Notes: a model not told the origin generated them from the sequence alone. Positions 46,391-59,636 are shown, counted from the first letter of the stretch. The stretch: 64,000 nucleotides of DNA from Dipteris shenzhenensis (GCA_047967505.1 CM106538.1); one strand, 5' to 3'. Program-made: numbers and translations.

Positions 46391-49300
46391 CCTGTGGATG
46401 AACCTTGGATCATTGACAGTGGTGCATCGCGCCACATGACCAGTCGGAAGGATTGGTATACCTCTGTACAGCCGGTAGGGAATGACATCCTGGTAGTAGT
46501 CGGCAATGATGCAAAATGTCCAGCAAAAGAAAAAGGCACAATTGCTCTCAAGTCAGATGGAGTTGTAAAACAGTTGTCCAATGTAATTTATGTGCCAGAT
46601 ATCAAGAGAAACTTGTTGTCCGTTTCTACGATCACGGATGGGGACCTCAAAGTTCAATTTGATAAGCACAGATTCTAGATCTTCAAGGGAAGGTCGTTGG
46701 TAAAGGTACACGGCGCAACAACATCTACGAACTCTCAGCTTTTAGTGCTCGAGCCGATGTGAAGAACACTAAGGTGTGGCATGAGATGTTTGGTCATCTA
46801 AACCTTAGTTCTTTAAAGGAGATGTATAAAAGTGGAATGACTGTAAACCTACCAGAAATTATAGATCTGCCCGATGTATGTGAAGTTGCATGATGGGCAA
46901 GCAACATCGGTAGCCCTTTCCTAAAGAGGCCAGCAGGGCAAAGGCTCCTCTAGAGCTCGTTCACACAGACCTCTGCGGAAAGATGGAGACGGAAGCTTTG
47001 GGTGGTTCCTACTGCTTCATGACGCTGATCGACGAGTGACAGTAGAAGGATATGGATATACTTCCTGAAGACTAAAGATGAGGCTTTTAGCAAGTTCAAG
47101 GAATGGCATGTAATGGTCGAGAAAGAAACGGGGAGGAAGGTGAAGAAATTGAGATCAGACAGAGGTGGAGAGTTCACATCAACTAAATTCAAAAGTTACT
47201 ACAAAAGTCACGGGATCAAGAGGTAGAAACCCCCGCCACATACATCACATCAAAATGGAGTAGCAGAGCGCAAGATGCACGTCATCTGCGAAATGGGCCG
47301 GAGTATGATGAAAGGGAAAGATTTGCCAAAGACTTTCTGGACTGAAGCATGTAGCACGACAGTTTACATTCTCAATCGTAGCTACACGAAGGCTGTGAAC
47401 GAGATGACTCCACTGCAGGCCTTTTCTGGTAAGAAACCTTCAACTGCACATTTCAGAGTTTTTGAATGTGACTGTTTTGTGCATGTCCCTGATGCTAACA
47501 GGACCAAATGGGAACCGAAGTGCCGGAAGTGTATTTTCTTGGGCTACAGTGAAGAGGCAAAGGGTTACTGTCTCTATAACCCTGTTACCAAGAAGGTAAT
47601 AGTAAGTCGCGATGTGGTCTTCTCAGAACAGCCGCATCAATTGGAGGAGGATGCTTCCTTCCTAGACAACCAGGACCAGGATATCCATCCAGTACCACCA
47701 CCAACAGCAGACCGAACTCCCCCAACGGTGCTTGGGAGGATTCAAGATAAAGAAGATGAAAAAGAGCCTGCAGAACCACAACGGCAACGGCCATTCCTGA
47801 AGTGGGTAAAGTTGCTTTTGGATGGCAGAGAACCTCTAGCCATTGAGGAGGAACCATCCGAACACCGCTGGTCCAAGAGATTAGAGGAGCAAAGAAGGGC
47901 ACAGGAACACTTGGTCAACTACTCTTTGATGACAGAGGTGATCCGTGCTGATAAAGCCAAGTGTCTTGAAGAGGAACATGGTGATGATAGGTGGATGGAG
48001 GCTATGCAGTTGGAATATGGCTCCATAATGAACAACAACACTTGGGACCTTGTGGATCGACCACTAAAACGCAAGGTAATCGGCACCAAGTGGGTGTACA
48101 AGATCAAGTATAAGTCCGACGGCACATTGGATAAGTACAAGTCTCGGCTCGTGGCAAAAGGATTCGCACAGGTACATGGTTTTGATTATCAGGATACTTT
48201 TGCTCCCATAGCTCGACTAACCACAATTCACAGTGTTTTGGCTTTAGCAGCACAGGGAAGTTGGCCCGTGTTTCAGATGGATGTAAAATCCGCCTTTCTG
48301 AATGGAGATCTCGAGGAGGAGGTATATGTGGAACAACCACCAAGTTTTGTGATCCTCGGTTCAGAAGGTAAAGCTGTAAACTGAAGAAGGCACTTTATGG
48401 GCTAAAACAGGCCCCACGAGCGTGGTACCAGCAGATTGATGCCTACTTTCTACAAAACGGGTTTAGGAGGAGCCCATCTGATGCAAATTTGTATATCTTC
48501 AGAGAAGGAGGCAGGTGTATGATCGTGGTCCTTTATGTGGATGACCTTGTCATAACAGGAACCATGAAGAGAAGATCTCACAGACAAAGCATTTGCTAGG
48601 AAGAGAGTTTGAAATGACAGACCTCGGACTGATGCATTTCTGTTTGGGGATTGAAGTTTGGCAAGAGCCAAAACAGATCATCTCACAACTGAAGTATGCT
48701 AGAGAGATACTGAAGGCATTTGGCATGGCTGAGTGCAAGATAGTTGGCACCCCTATGGAGGTTGACGTGAAGCTCTCAAATGAGGATTCATCACCACTGG
48801 TGGACGAAGCGAAGTATAGAAGGCTTGTGGGCAGTTTGATTTACTTGTGCAACACACGGCCGGACATCAACTTTGTGACTAGTGTACTAAGCAAGTTTTC
48901 GAATAAGCCCCGGGAGAACCATTAGAGGGTAGGGATGCGGGTGCTGAAATACATCAAAGGCATACTTGATTATGGCATCACCTATACCAAGGGCAACATC
49001 TTGACTAGATTCTGTGACTCGGATTGGGTAGGAGACATGGACAGCAGGAGATCAGTGACAGGTTACTGTTTCTCACTTGGATCTGGAGTTGTGTCATGGG
49101 TCAGCAAGAAGCAACCTATAGTTGCTCTTTCTTCTACTAAGGCTGAGTACAAATCAGCATGCTTTGCTTCTTGCGAGGCAGTGTGGTTGAGGAGGATTTT
49201 AGGGGACATGGGTGCAGTGCAAAACAAGCCTACGCAGTTATCATGTAACAATCAGAGTTGCATGGCGATTGCAAAAAACCCGATGTTCCACGCTCGTACA

Positions 49301-49491
49301 AAACACATTGAGATTCAATATCACTTTGTACGCGAGCTCATCATGGATGGAGAGGTCGACTTGGTGTACTGTTCGACTACAGAGAATGCTGCGGACATCT
49401 TCAGAAGGCTCTTGGAAGAGACTTGCTGGAGAGGCATCTTCATCGACTTGGCATTAGGCCTAAAAGTAAGTTCACTTGCGGGTGGACATTG
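46391..49491 (+). pseudogene. Copia pol: protease, integrase, reverse transcriptase, RNase H (broken)
   Basis: Protease: WIIDSGASRHM with the catalytic Asp at 46415-46417. A stop at 46676-46678 is followed by pre-integrase DVKNTKVWHEMFGHLNL and integrase pieces SDRGGEFTS and HQNGVAERKM, with stops at about 47036 and 47224. A long open frame (47275-48384) covers the integrase end and the RT start (TKWVYKIKYKSDGTLDKYK, DVKSAFLNGDLEEEVYVEQP). A frameshift then leads to [14 protein letters not shown] and LYVDDLVITG (YVDD at 48534-48545). Another shift near 48570 precedes the RT end and RNase H (VALSSTKAEY, HARTKHIEI). At least five lesions are visible. Confidence 0.92.
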
Positions 49492-49499
49492 AGGGGGGG

Positions 49500-50209
49500 T
49501 GTTAGATATCAATGCTCCACTCTCGTGTAACTACGCGGGAACCAGCTAACTCTACTTGTAAGCCCCCCATATGAGGAGAAGGCATTTTAGTAGCTCAGTT
49601 ATCCGGTAGGTCCTGGTTTGAACACCAGATGGGGGCCATGTGTGGCCTAATGGCTGGATGGAGTTGGCACACTGCCAACTAGGCTACATGCAAGTGCGGG
49701 AAGGCATCCCTTGATTGACCGCACTGAGGGTAGATGGAGCATTTCCTGGGGTAGCCCACTCTCGGGTTGCGGGGCCCGTTTGGAGTTCCAGATGATCCCG
49801 GATGGCTATGGGCCGAACGAAAAGCGTAGGTGAGTTGCTCTATTTTGTGCACCGGTTCTATCGTGTGGTCGGTGGCCTATTTCGAGTCGGCCGTTATGGG
49901 CAGACTGGGTCGGTCACCCAATTGGGTCTAAACGACTATGACTGGTGGCTATATAAGAGCAAGCCCGTGAAGCCCATTTCATCAGTGGCTACAGCAACCC
50001 TGATTCCTTAGCATTCAGCCTCCGTCCTCTACTGTTGCTAGCTTGCCATCGAAGCTTCTTTCACAGGAGCGCACGGCTAGGAGGCAGCACCATCTATTGT
50101 ATCAGTTCTATAGTAATCAAATTTTTGATTCTCCATACTATCTGCTTTTCTCTCTTGCGTACGAGATCCTGTTATCTATTGAGCATAGACGTTGTATTAT
50201 TTTCTTACA
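49500..50209 (+). repeat. 3' LTR of the Copia element
   Basis: It is preceded by the purine run gaggggggg (49491-49499). It starts TGTTAGATATC and ends tttcttaca like its partner. The TATATAA box is at 49950-49956. It has about a 10-bp insertion (atgatcccgg) and about a 12-bp deletion relative to the 5' LTR. Confidence 0.93.
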
Positions 50210-52542
50210 CTATCAAGGAGAGGGTGAGATGATCTCTGTGTTGGCAATCCGATATGGACAAAGTATGAAAGGGTAGGTTTGCGAGCTATGGCATCTACAT
50301 CATCGGCCCCTCAAAGTCTCTTAGAGATGGATCACTTAAACATGAGCAAATTTGTGATGGCTTTGGAGCCTCGTCTTTGCTCAATAGTAATGAGTAAAGA
50401 TCCAACAATACGTGGAGGCACTCCGCATGGCGATCAAGAAAGAAGCTTCTCTACAGATCGACGAATCCTATTTTATGTCTTCACCAGCTTCAACTTCTAA
50501 GGTGGAGGTAATGGGCACTCCTCGGGTATCAAAGTCCTCTGAGTTAGATCATAATATCTCCTGATTGATGGCAGAGTTTGCTAATTTGAAATTGCATTTG
50601 TTAATGCATGGCACCCAAGAGTGAGGATATGCCTCGAGATAAAGAGTGGGATCACTTGCTATGAATGTAAATGAAAAATATCACCATCGCCCTGAGTGTC
50701 CTAGATTGAGAAAGAAATAAGAAAAATAAGTGTCCTGGATAGAAGCTTCTTCAGGGGATGAGGAAAGAGAGGTAATGATGGCTAAACGAGGGCGTGGTAA
50801 ACCAAAAGAAGAAGAAGAAAGTAAGGGATAAGTTGATGAGAAACATCAGGAAGAGGAACACAATAGTAAGAAAAAGAAGGCATCTAAAAGGAGAATTAGT
50901 CAATCAGACTTTCCTTTAGGACAAGGCATTTGAAGCTATGACTTGTTTTTTGACCTTAAAGAAAAGGAAGCTCATATCACCTTTGGTTAGCTACTTGCTT
51001 TGTCTCCAAAACTATGAAAAAAATGGGGAAAGCTAGCAAGCACAAGGATGTCAAAGAAGAAAAAGAAGAAAGGTGCCATTCATGATGTTCAAAAGGTAGA
51101 TATAGATGTTGGTGATGATGTACTTGTGGTTGATGTGATCATTGATGGTCAAGTGATTTCTAATGTTTACATTGATGGAGGTGCATCAATTAATATCATG
51201 AGTGAGAAGACCATGAAACATGCTGATCTAAAATACTCTAGTACTACCTCTCCTTATCGCATCAAATTGGCTAACAATACTAGCATAAAGACCTTGGGAG
51301 TTGTGAAGAATCTAGAAGTGGATGTATGTGGAATTTCTGTGCCGACTACTTTTTAGGTAATCCCTACCAAGCCAGATGCGCATGCCTATCCATTGATTCT
51401 GGGAAGGCCTTGGCTATGTAACATGAAAGTTGTTCGAAAGTGGGATACTGGGGAATTGATTTTGCAGGGGAAAGATAAGAAGGTGTGCTACAACATCAAA
51501 AGCCATAGAAAGGAAGAAGTAAAAAATGAGTCTCTAACATCAGAGAGTTCAAGTTCTGACTTAACCGATGAAGAAGAGGAGACAGGGTGTAGCTCCGAGG
51601 AGTCCAACTAAGAGGGTGAGTTGGAAGGAGTGGCCTTTGGTCTTTGTCTTGGTGCTGATCGGGAGGAGTCAAAAGGGAACAAGGGGGTGGTATAAGAGGA
51701 TCCTATAGTGATACTTTATGTGGAGGATGTGGAGCACATTGAATGATGCCAATGCAATGAAGAGCTTCTTGGTGACTCTTTATCAGGTAGTGAGAAGCTC
51801 CAAAACTTGGATATGTTAGATGATTTTCCATCTCTCTTTGCAACAACAAGCTATTCACAGGTTTGACCAGTCTTGCTTGTGGAGCACAAGATTGGGTTGG
51901 AGCCAGAAAGCAAGCCAATTGTGCAATGCTTAAGGCGATTGGGGGTGATCCAAGCTGAGGCACCAAAGAAAGAGGTAACACAACTCCTTGAGGCTGGATT
52001 CATCTTTCCTATTGATGATTCAGAATGGATATCTACTATAGTTATCACAGCAAAGAAAGGAAATAAGTGGCAGGTTTGTGTGAATTTTATCCTTTGAATG
52101 CATGCACTAAGAGGAATCATTTTCCTTTGCCATTCCGAAATGAAATACTAGACCAAGTAGCAGGCCATGAGATGTATATTGTATGTAATGGGTATTCTGG
52201 GTACTTTCGAATTCGCATTTGGGAGGAAGATCAAAAGATGTCATTTGTTACTCCTTGGGGAGTCTTTGCTTATAGAGTCATGCCTTTTGGGTTGACCAAT
52301 GCACCAGATACATTTCAAAGGTTCATGAGTCAAGTGCTTGAGCCTTACTTGGGAAAGTTCATAAGGGTGTTTTTGCATGATTTTTGCATTTATTCTTGGT
52401 GCATAGATCACATGGAGAAGTTAAAGATGGCCCTAGCCAGGATTGATGAGGTAAATGGGTATATAAATCCTAACAAGTGTCATTTAGCTCAAACAAAAGT
52501 AGTTTTGTTGGGGCATATTGTGTCTGAAGAAGGATAGTAGCA
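50210..52542 (+). mobile_element. Gypsy element, left half: gag end, protease, RT start (broken)
   Basis: A frameshifted zinc knuckle (TCYECK then KYHHRPECPRLRKK) lies at 50657-50715. Protease at 51048-51611 has VYIDGGASINIMSE and, later, YPLILGRPWL. The RT start at 51870-52537 has IVITAKKGNKWQVCV, NFYPLNACTKRNHFPLP, PWGVFAYRVMPFGLTNAPDT and FIRVFLHDFCIYS. The last should carry the DD catalytic pair, but the first Asp is His. It ends VVLLGHIVSEEG followed by a stop, and an inverted LTR terminus begins about eight bases later. The second half of pol is missing on this strand. Confidence 0.82.
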
Positions 52543-53181
52543 TGAGGCTCAATGGTGGAAGAGATATTGAACAAGGGAGAGAAGGGCTCCTTTTATAGAG
52601 ATTTTGTCACCCTCCTTCACCCATTTACAATTGTTGCCTGTATATTCCTTTCCCTATCCATATCCTTTTTGGCTATTCTTTACATGTCTCTTATCAAAAG
52701 ATTCTCAAGGCTCTTCAAATATTAACAAAGTCAAGAGTCTCCCCACATAGAGCTCATAGGGACCCTCTCTTTTCCATATGTCCACATAGTCCTTATTCCA
52801 CATAGGAATTCTAGAAGGATTCCTCTTGACTCCACACTCCTCCACATGCCTTCCACATACTTGGCAGGTGATCTCTCTTATATTATTGGAACACATGGAC
52901 ATGAGACCCACTCTTTATATGACTCACTCGTCCTATTTTCTAAAAACCCCATAATATCCCGTACACAAATAACTCTCACCCTATACCAAGGTATTTATCA
53001 TTCATACATATGGTATTTACAATGATCCATTCCACTCATCCTCTCAATCCCATACAATATCTTAGAGAATGAAAATAAGTGAGAGCCTCACTAGGCTATC
53101 ACTTGATACTCACACTCTTATCAAACATAGAGAGAAGCAACACCAATGCTAAATAAAAGATATCAGCTTTTTGGTGTCACA
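52543..53181 (-). repeat. Gypsy LTR (minus orientation), with TATA box
   Basis: On the minus strand it starts TGTGACACC at 53181 and ends near CCTCA at 52543, about 639 bp. A TATA-like CTATAAAAGG lies near 52600. It is preceded on that strand by the purine tract CTCGGGGGAGAAAGA (53196-53182), so this is the 3' LTR of the minus-strand half-element. Its right 400 bp recur at 55640-56083. Confidence 0.8.
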
Positions 53182-53196
53182 TCTTTCTCCCCCGAG

Positions 53197-55580
53197 TAGA
53201 TCCTCTCTGGTAACAGAGAGGGTCTGCTGGCCCTCAAGGTGGTCAAGCATAGAAGAATTTAAGGTAATACTCATTGGTGCATCCCAATATCACCATGCAA
53301 ACAACATCCTCAATCTGATAGGTTCCATTGGTGAACTTCTTCTTGACTCGATATGGTCCCTCCCATCAATTGTTGACAAAATTTTTGTCTAGCCGCTTGT
53401 TCAAATAGCTATCAAATCTCATGACCAAATCTCCTTTTGCAATATCCTTCTTCTTGTGTAATTTGGTGTCAAAATGAGCCTTGCGTCGTTTTTGAGAAGC
53501 TTCCAAGTTATGTAAAGCTTGTAATCTGCATTCATCCAAGGATTCTAACTATACCAAGCGTTGAGCATAGGCATCTTCCTGTCCATCTATTATGGCAACA
53601 ACAGTGTGAAGACTATCTATCTCTAATTCAACGGACAAAATGGCTTCTATCCCATACACTAATTGGAATGGTGCAAACCCAATAGTTGGCTTGTATGTAG
53701 TTCTGTAAGCCCATAAAAGTTCTATTAGGTGCCTATCCCAATGCCTTTTCTTGGTGTTTACAAGCTTTCCCATTGAATTGCACAACAATCCATTTGTTTT
53801 CTTAGCCAAGCCATTACATTAGGGATGCTATGGCATGGACATGCTATGATTTATCTTTAGCTTATGCACCACATGTGAAATTCATTCATTTCTAAAAGAG
53901 GTTCTTCCATCAGTGAGAATTTCCAAAGGACAACTGAAGCGTGAACAAATTTGGTCAAAGAGAAATTTTGCAACTATTCTTGCCTTGTTGTTGATAGTGT
54001 CCTTGGCCTCTGCCCACCAAGTTGCATAATCTGTGGCCATCGATAAAGAATGCTTTCCCTGAGATGAGCAAGGGAGTGGTTCCACAAAGTCCAACCCCCA
54101 CCTCTCAAAAGGTCCATATGCTGGAATAGGCTTCAAGGCCCAGGGATCAACTGTCGCCTTCTAAACTTCTGGCATGTTGTACAACTTTGACACGATTCGT
54201 ATGCATCCTTATGCAAGCATGGCCAAAAGTAGCCTACATTGAGAATTCTCCTAGTTGTGCTCGCTGAAACAAAATGACCGAAGCATTCATGACACGTCTC
54301 TAGGATTCTCCTAGTTTCCATGAGATGAACCACCCAACAAAGAACCTTCTCTTTTCCTAGTTTATAAAGAATGTCATCAACAACAGTATAGGGGTAAGCC
54401 TTACTTACCAATCTCTGCTTTTGTTGTGGAGTTAACCCTTGAGGAAACATGCCTTCTTCCACATATTACTGAACATCTTGCAGTTCTGGCCATCTAGTAT
54501 CTACCAAAGAAACCTCCCCCCTGTCTTGTACTGTAATGGCTTGAGTAGTAGCTAACTCATCTTCCCTTTGATTCTCTTTTCTATTTATATGAACAAACTT
54601 GCAAAAATCAAAGTAACTACATAATGCCATAGCCTTCTGATTAAGCTCCTTCAAATGAGGACTTCTTGTCTTTTAATGCCCCTGCATTTGCTTTATAATA
54701 AGCTGAGAACCCCCTCTTACTTCCAATTCTTTAACTTCACTTTGAAGAAAACCCTCCAAACTAACAATCAAAGTATTATACTCAACTGCATTATTAGTTG
54801 TGATATGTGGGAATTCTTGCCCTTTTGCCCATACCTCTTCGAGGCCATCCCCAAGCCCTGGCTCCTTAGTGGCATGAAAGACTACAAGCCCCATCAAAAT
54901 ATAAAACAAAATCTATTAGTGGTGTCTCCCTTTTATGCTTAATATCCTTCTTACATTTCTTTTCTTCTCCTTGATCCACCGGTTCTGTGAACAAATCTGC
55001 CATAATGGACCTAGTGGTATTTTTAGTGACAAAACAGAAAGAGAACTCTTGAAGCTTTGGTAACCATTTTGGAAATCTCCCCCCAGGATTAGGCTTGCGA
55101 GCTAGATATGCTAATACAAACTGAGAGGTAACAAAGAAAAAGGGTTGAGGCAATAAACAAGAGCAAAACTTTCTAACTGAAAACACCAAAGAGAGAGCTT
55201 GTTGCTCCATTTCATCATACCTTATTTCCACCTCTATAAGCTATCGGTTGGCATAGTGGATAGGTTGCATTCTACCTGCCTCTCCTTTCTATAGCAATAC
55301 AACACCAACTGAATTCAAAGATATACTTGGATTTATATAAAAGTCTTGGGACCAATTAGGGGGCTTCAATATTAGGCCCTTACTCATGACCTCCTTAAGT
55401 TGCTAAAAAGACTCTTCTTGCTCCACACCCCATTGGAAAGAAACTCATTTTGTTGTCAACAAGTTCATTGGGATGCACTATCTCTCTGAAATTATCACAA
55501 AAGCGTTGATAATACTTTCTCTTTCCTAGAATTCTACGAACACCAGTCCCACTGTCAGGACGTGGCAATGACATGTTCAA
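53197..55580 (-). mobile_element. Gypsy element, right half: RT end, RNase H, integrase (broken)
   Basis: Read on the minus strand: SLPRPDSGTGVRRILGK and YYQRFCDNF (RT connection, from 55574), then RYDEMEQQALSLVFSVRKF and RKPNPGGRFPKWLPKLQEFS, then a second RNase H-like part (LVVFHATKEPG, TTNNAVEYNTLI). Integrase follows, with a zinc-binding H-H-C-C region (CHECFGHF, CQSCTTCQKF) and a core with WGLDFVEPLP, MATDYATWW (Asp kept) and ILTDGRTSF (Asp kept). The CNGLAKKTNG segment has Lys where the catalytic Glu belongs. Several frame breaks are present. No gag, protease or RT start lies between this and the right-hand LTR. Confidence 0.82.
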
Positions 55581-56083
55581 GACTACTCATAGATAGAGAA
55601 TAAAGTAGAGAGATATGGACTCAAGAGTCTCCATAAGACGATATCTACAATATAGGGACCCTCTCTTTTCCATATGTCGACATTCTCCTTATTCCACATA
55701 GGAATGCTAGAAGGATTCTTCTTGACTCCACACTCTTCCACACTCCTCCATATGCCTTCCACATGCTGGCATGTGATCTCTCTTACATTATTGGAACACA
55801 TGGACATAAGACCCACTCTTTATATGACTCACTCTTCCTATTTTCTAAAAACCCCATAATATCCCATACACAAATAACTCTCACCCCATACCAAGGTATT
55901 TATCATTCATACACATGGTATTTACAATGATCCATTCCACTTATCCTCTCAATCCCAGACAATATCTTAAAAAATGGAAATAAGTGAGAGCCACTAGGCT
56001 ATCACTTGATACTTACACTCTTCTCAAACATAGAGAAGAGCAACAGCAATGACAAATAAAAGATATCTATTTTTGGCATCACA
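55581..56083 (-). repeat. Truncated Gypsy LTR (minus orientation)
   Basis: It begins TGTGATGCC at 56083 on the minus strand and matches 53181-52750 closely down to about 55640, where ggagactcttga is the last shared phrase. The following 60 bp do not match the other LTR, and the TATA, R and U5 parts are missing. It looks like a 5' LTR cut by the event that removed gag and the first half of pol. Confidence 0.75.
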
Positions 56084-58640
56084 ATACCATCAAGGGTTGC
56101 AATTCTAAAGGACCCATGAGGTGTGATCTCCACTACTCGATATGGACCCATTCCATGGTATTTCAACTTTTACTTGGTGTTCCTTATGCTATATAGAAGT
56201 GCGAGATCACCTTCCTTTAGGTCCTTGTTTCATAGGTTGAGATCAAACCATTTTTTACGGCATAGCTTCTCTACTTTTTTGCCATAGGCCACCCTCAATC
56301 TTGTTTCATGAAGCTTTTCAAGCTCAAGTAATCTCTCAGGGATGCCTCATCGGACATTCGATCCCTAACCCTGCGATTTTGAGGCTTGGCATAATAAATT
56401 CCATTGGCATAACTTCCTCTACCCCAAACACTAGGCTAAAGGGTGTGCATTTTGTAGTAGCAACCTTGCAGGTCATCCGGTATGTGCCCATAGTGCTATA
56501 GTGAGTTTGTGCTCCTAGTCGTTGTTGGGACTAGCTTCGATCGTGCATGTCATGATGCATCACAAAAACTTATTTGAGCTTTCAACTTGGCCATTCGCTT
56601 GGGGGTAATATGGGGTGGATTTTCGATGCACAATGAGGAACTCACTCATCAATTCTTTAATCATGTGCTTTCCGAAGTGCATCCCGCGGTTGCTCACAAT
56701 TTCAAGTGGAAAGACAAAGCGGGATATTACATTTTGGTTTTGGAACTTAGCGGTTGCCCTCACATCCACTTTCCTTATGGCTCTAGCCTCTACCCACTTG
56801 ATGAAATAGTATGTGGCCATTATGATGTAACAGGCCTGAATCCCCTTAGCGACTGGACTAATTGAACCTACAAATCTATCCCCCACTTTTCAAAAGGCTG
56901 ATTAGTGAGAACTCTGGTCAAAGGCATGTAGTCATGGCTATGAGGTATGGAGACACGTTGGCAAGGATCACAACATTTGATAAACTTGGCTGCATCTGCA
57001 AAGAGCGTTGGCCACCAGAATCCAGCTTGCAATACTTTATGGGCTGTAAGCTCTCCCATGAAGTGGCCTCTAGCAATGCCTGAATGAGCTTCCTCTAGAA
57101 CTTCTACAAACTCATCTTTTTGAATAGGATGATGCATAATGACATCTTTTCCCATCCGATAGAGTTGTCCGGCTATTAATTGATATGGGGATGCATCCTT
57201 GATCAATTTAGCCCTATCTTTGTTGAGTGTCTTGTCTTGAGGAAATCTGCTAGCCAATAAGTCTCCGATTTCTTGTGCCCACTCCGGAACCAAGTTAATA
57301 AAAAATGACAGGGCATTTGGAAGATCATCTTCCACTCTTGTTTGCAGGTTCACCATTGGGAATTCGAGACATATGATCAAGCATGAAGTGTGTGCATCCT
57401 TTCCTGACCGCCACTATGAAATCAAATTCTAGAAGGATGAGCATCCACCGTGTGATGCGACCAGCCATGCATGGTTTTTTAACTAAGGAAAGGAGAGCTT
57501 GGTGATAAGACAAACTTGTTTTCTAACAAGTAATGCCTAAACTTTTTAACTGCATACACCATGCCCATTCCTTCTCATTTGATTGTGGTGTAGTTCATCT
57601 CGGCATCATTTAGCTACTAGCGACTAGCAAAGATAGATTGGATAGTCCAAGTTAAACTCACCTGGCTGTGCCAATACACACTCTATCTTGAATTTAGAAG
57701 CATTAATGTGGACATGAAAGACTATGTCCCAATTGGGTGCTCCCAGATTGAGGTAGATGCCAAGACTAACTTAAGGGTCTCCTCAGATAATTGACATTCT
57801 TCGATCCAATGGAATACAATCATCAATTTATACAAGGGTGGGCAATCTCAGCATAATTGTAAATAAACCTATGGTAGTAGCCCATATGCTTGGTGAATCA
57901 TTGTACACCCTTTTGCATTCGTGGGTCGAGGTAATTTTGCAAAAAGTTTGATCTTGTCAAAGTCTGTAGAAATTCCATTTTTAGACACTATGTGTTCGAG
58001 TATAACCTCATGTTTCACCCAAAACTAGCACTTCAAGGGATTGAGGGAGATTCAATAAAGACAACATCTCTCAGTACGAGTCTCAAATACTTGAGATGAT
58101 CCTCCCATTTGGAATGGACACACAGGTCATCTAGAAAAACCTCTAGGAAATCTTTGAGGTACTCCTTGAAGGTCATTATCATCAACCTTTGGAATGTTGC
58201 AAGAGCATTCGTAAGTCCACAGATCATTACTTTTGAGGCATAGGCTCCCCATGGCAAATGCAATTTTAGGCTGATCTTGTGGTGCTATGGACATCTGATT
58301 GTATCCTGAGAACCCATCTAAGAAGCTATATGCCTCTTTGCTTGTGACTCTTTCCAAGACATGCTCCATGAAGGGCAATAGAGGTAATGATCCTTATGAG
58401 GTGTAGTGTTTACTTTCTTGAGATCAATGCATACTCTAATCTTTGCCGTTCTTTTTTACACTATGCTGATGGGGGACACCCAATCGGTATGCTCAATCTC
58501 ATAAATTAACCCTGCATCAAGTTGCTTTTGTATCTCTTCTTAGACAATCATCGCATATTTTGGGTTCATCAGATGTCATTCATCATAGGGATGGTATACT
58601 GTACAATGTCATCGAATGTCATCCATGATACGGATGGTAT
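56084..58640 (-). mobile_element. Second Gypsy family: RT, RNase H, integrase (broken)
   Basis: On the minus strand, about 58570-58400 reads QKQLDAGLIYEIEHTDWVSP and RVCIDLKKVN. Then come YSFLDGFSGYNQMSIAPQDQ and FLEVFLDDLCVHS (catalytic Asp pair intact). A degraded RNase H ends ILLEFDFIVAVRKG. The integrase zinc region (HSGIARGHFMGELTAHKVL, CCDPCQR) leads to a core with GSISPVAKGIQACYIIMATY and EIVSNRGMHF. Here both catalytic Asp positions are changed, to Tyr and Asn, while ANGQVESSNK keeps Glu. The C-terminus (KYHGMGPYRVVEITPHGSF) runs to 56090, where the other Gypsy's LTR cuts it. The upstream end is cut at 58640. Confidence 0.82.
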
Positions 58641-58932
58641 TGAAGGACAAATTGATGTAATGGGATGATACCAAAGGTCTAAGGTTGTGAGTGTGTGAAC
58701 ACATGGTGTGCCTGGTTAGGTGTCAGTAGGTGTGATTGAGTGAATCTAGGTGTGTGGTGTGTGATTGAGAGAATCATGGAACTGATTGAGAGATTTGTGG
58801 ATCTAGATGCTCTACTGAGCTCACATATGATGTCACTACTCTATGTAACTTGTGACTATATATTGGGCATGTCTCTCATGAATAAACTCTCCCTTTTGCT
58901 TCACTTGTTGAATCCTTCTTGCTACTCCAACA
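58641..58932 (+). repeat. 5' LTR (292 bp) of the short element
   Basis: It starts TGAAGGACAAATTGATG and ends ctactccaaca. A TATATAT box (58857-58863) and AATAAA (58881-58886) sit close together near the end, giving a compact promoter and poly(A) signal. Confidence 0.85.
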
Positions 58933-58934
58933 TG

Positions 58935-58946
58935 TGGTATCAGAGC
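58935..58946 (+). other. Primer-binding site of the short element
   Basis: TGGTATCAGAGC follows the LTR terminus after two bases. It is identical to the site in the 44.7-kb Copia. Confidence 0.88.
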
Positions 58947-59636
58947 TTTGGTTCACCCTCCTTGAGACCTCCTTGAGTGCCATGTCATCATCTTCTTTAC
59001 AATGAAGTATTTTGAAGCTTTTCTCCCCCTTCTTCCCACGAAATTTCCTTGAGCCTATTCTCCTCCATCTCTAAACCATTCCCTGTGCCCTTTGAGCTCA
59101 AGTATCTCCATGATGAGGCAAACCTCTGGCTAGGAGGAATTAGAAGATACATGCTTCTATAGCCCGTGTTGACTCCTTCAGCTCGTGCCATTTCTAGAAA
59201 TTAAGCCTGTTGGAGCCACCATTCCCCAAATGCTCTGAGTTTCTACTAGGCAACCTTATTAGGCATTTGTTGATCAATTTTGAAGGCCAATGGTCCACTA
59301 TCTGAGGCGTATTGACAGAAAAACTAGTTGGAATTGAAGCTCCTGGGCTATGGTGACTAGATGCATTTCTTTGCCCAAGCTTGGTTGTAGGTATTCCCTA
59401 TCAGTAGACCTTTAATTGCACACAAAATGCCCTCAAAGAGCTGCTCTCCATCATCTCAAATTTGGCCTCCAAGATCATTCTATGAAGCTTAACCATTTTT
59501 GGCATATTTAACTAAGTTTGACTATATGTGTTGACTGAGAATCTCAGTCAAACCTGTCAGCATTGGAAGGTTGAATGCATTTTTGATCCTTTATATTGAG
59601 GATTGAAGTTATTGTACTTTGAAGATTCCATAGTTA

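Larger units (their letters stand above)
44711..50209 (+). mobile_element. Near-complete Copia element with both LTRs, disabled
   Basis: Structure: 5' LTR 44711-45419, primer-binding site 45420-45431, gag, protease, integrase, RT and RNase H, polypurine tract 49491-49499, 3' LTR 49500-50209. The order protease-integrase-RT is diagnostic of Copia. Flanks ttatc (44706-44710) and ctatc (50210-50214) match at four of five bases, fitting a decayed 5-bp target duplication. The LTRs differ at several dozen positions and have two indels of about 10 bp, so the insertion is not recent. Frameshifts and stops interrupt gag and pol, so it cannot make a full polyprotein. Confidence 0.93.

Noticed and set aside
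50210-58640. Integrated pararetrovirus instead of Gypsy elements
   Set aside because: Integrase zinc-binding and DDE-type segments, LTRs and polypurine tracts are present. No movement-protein-like frame was seen. This fits Gypsy retrotransposons.
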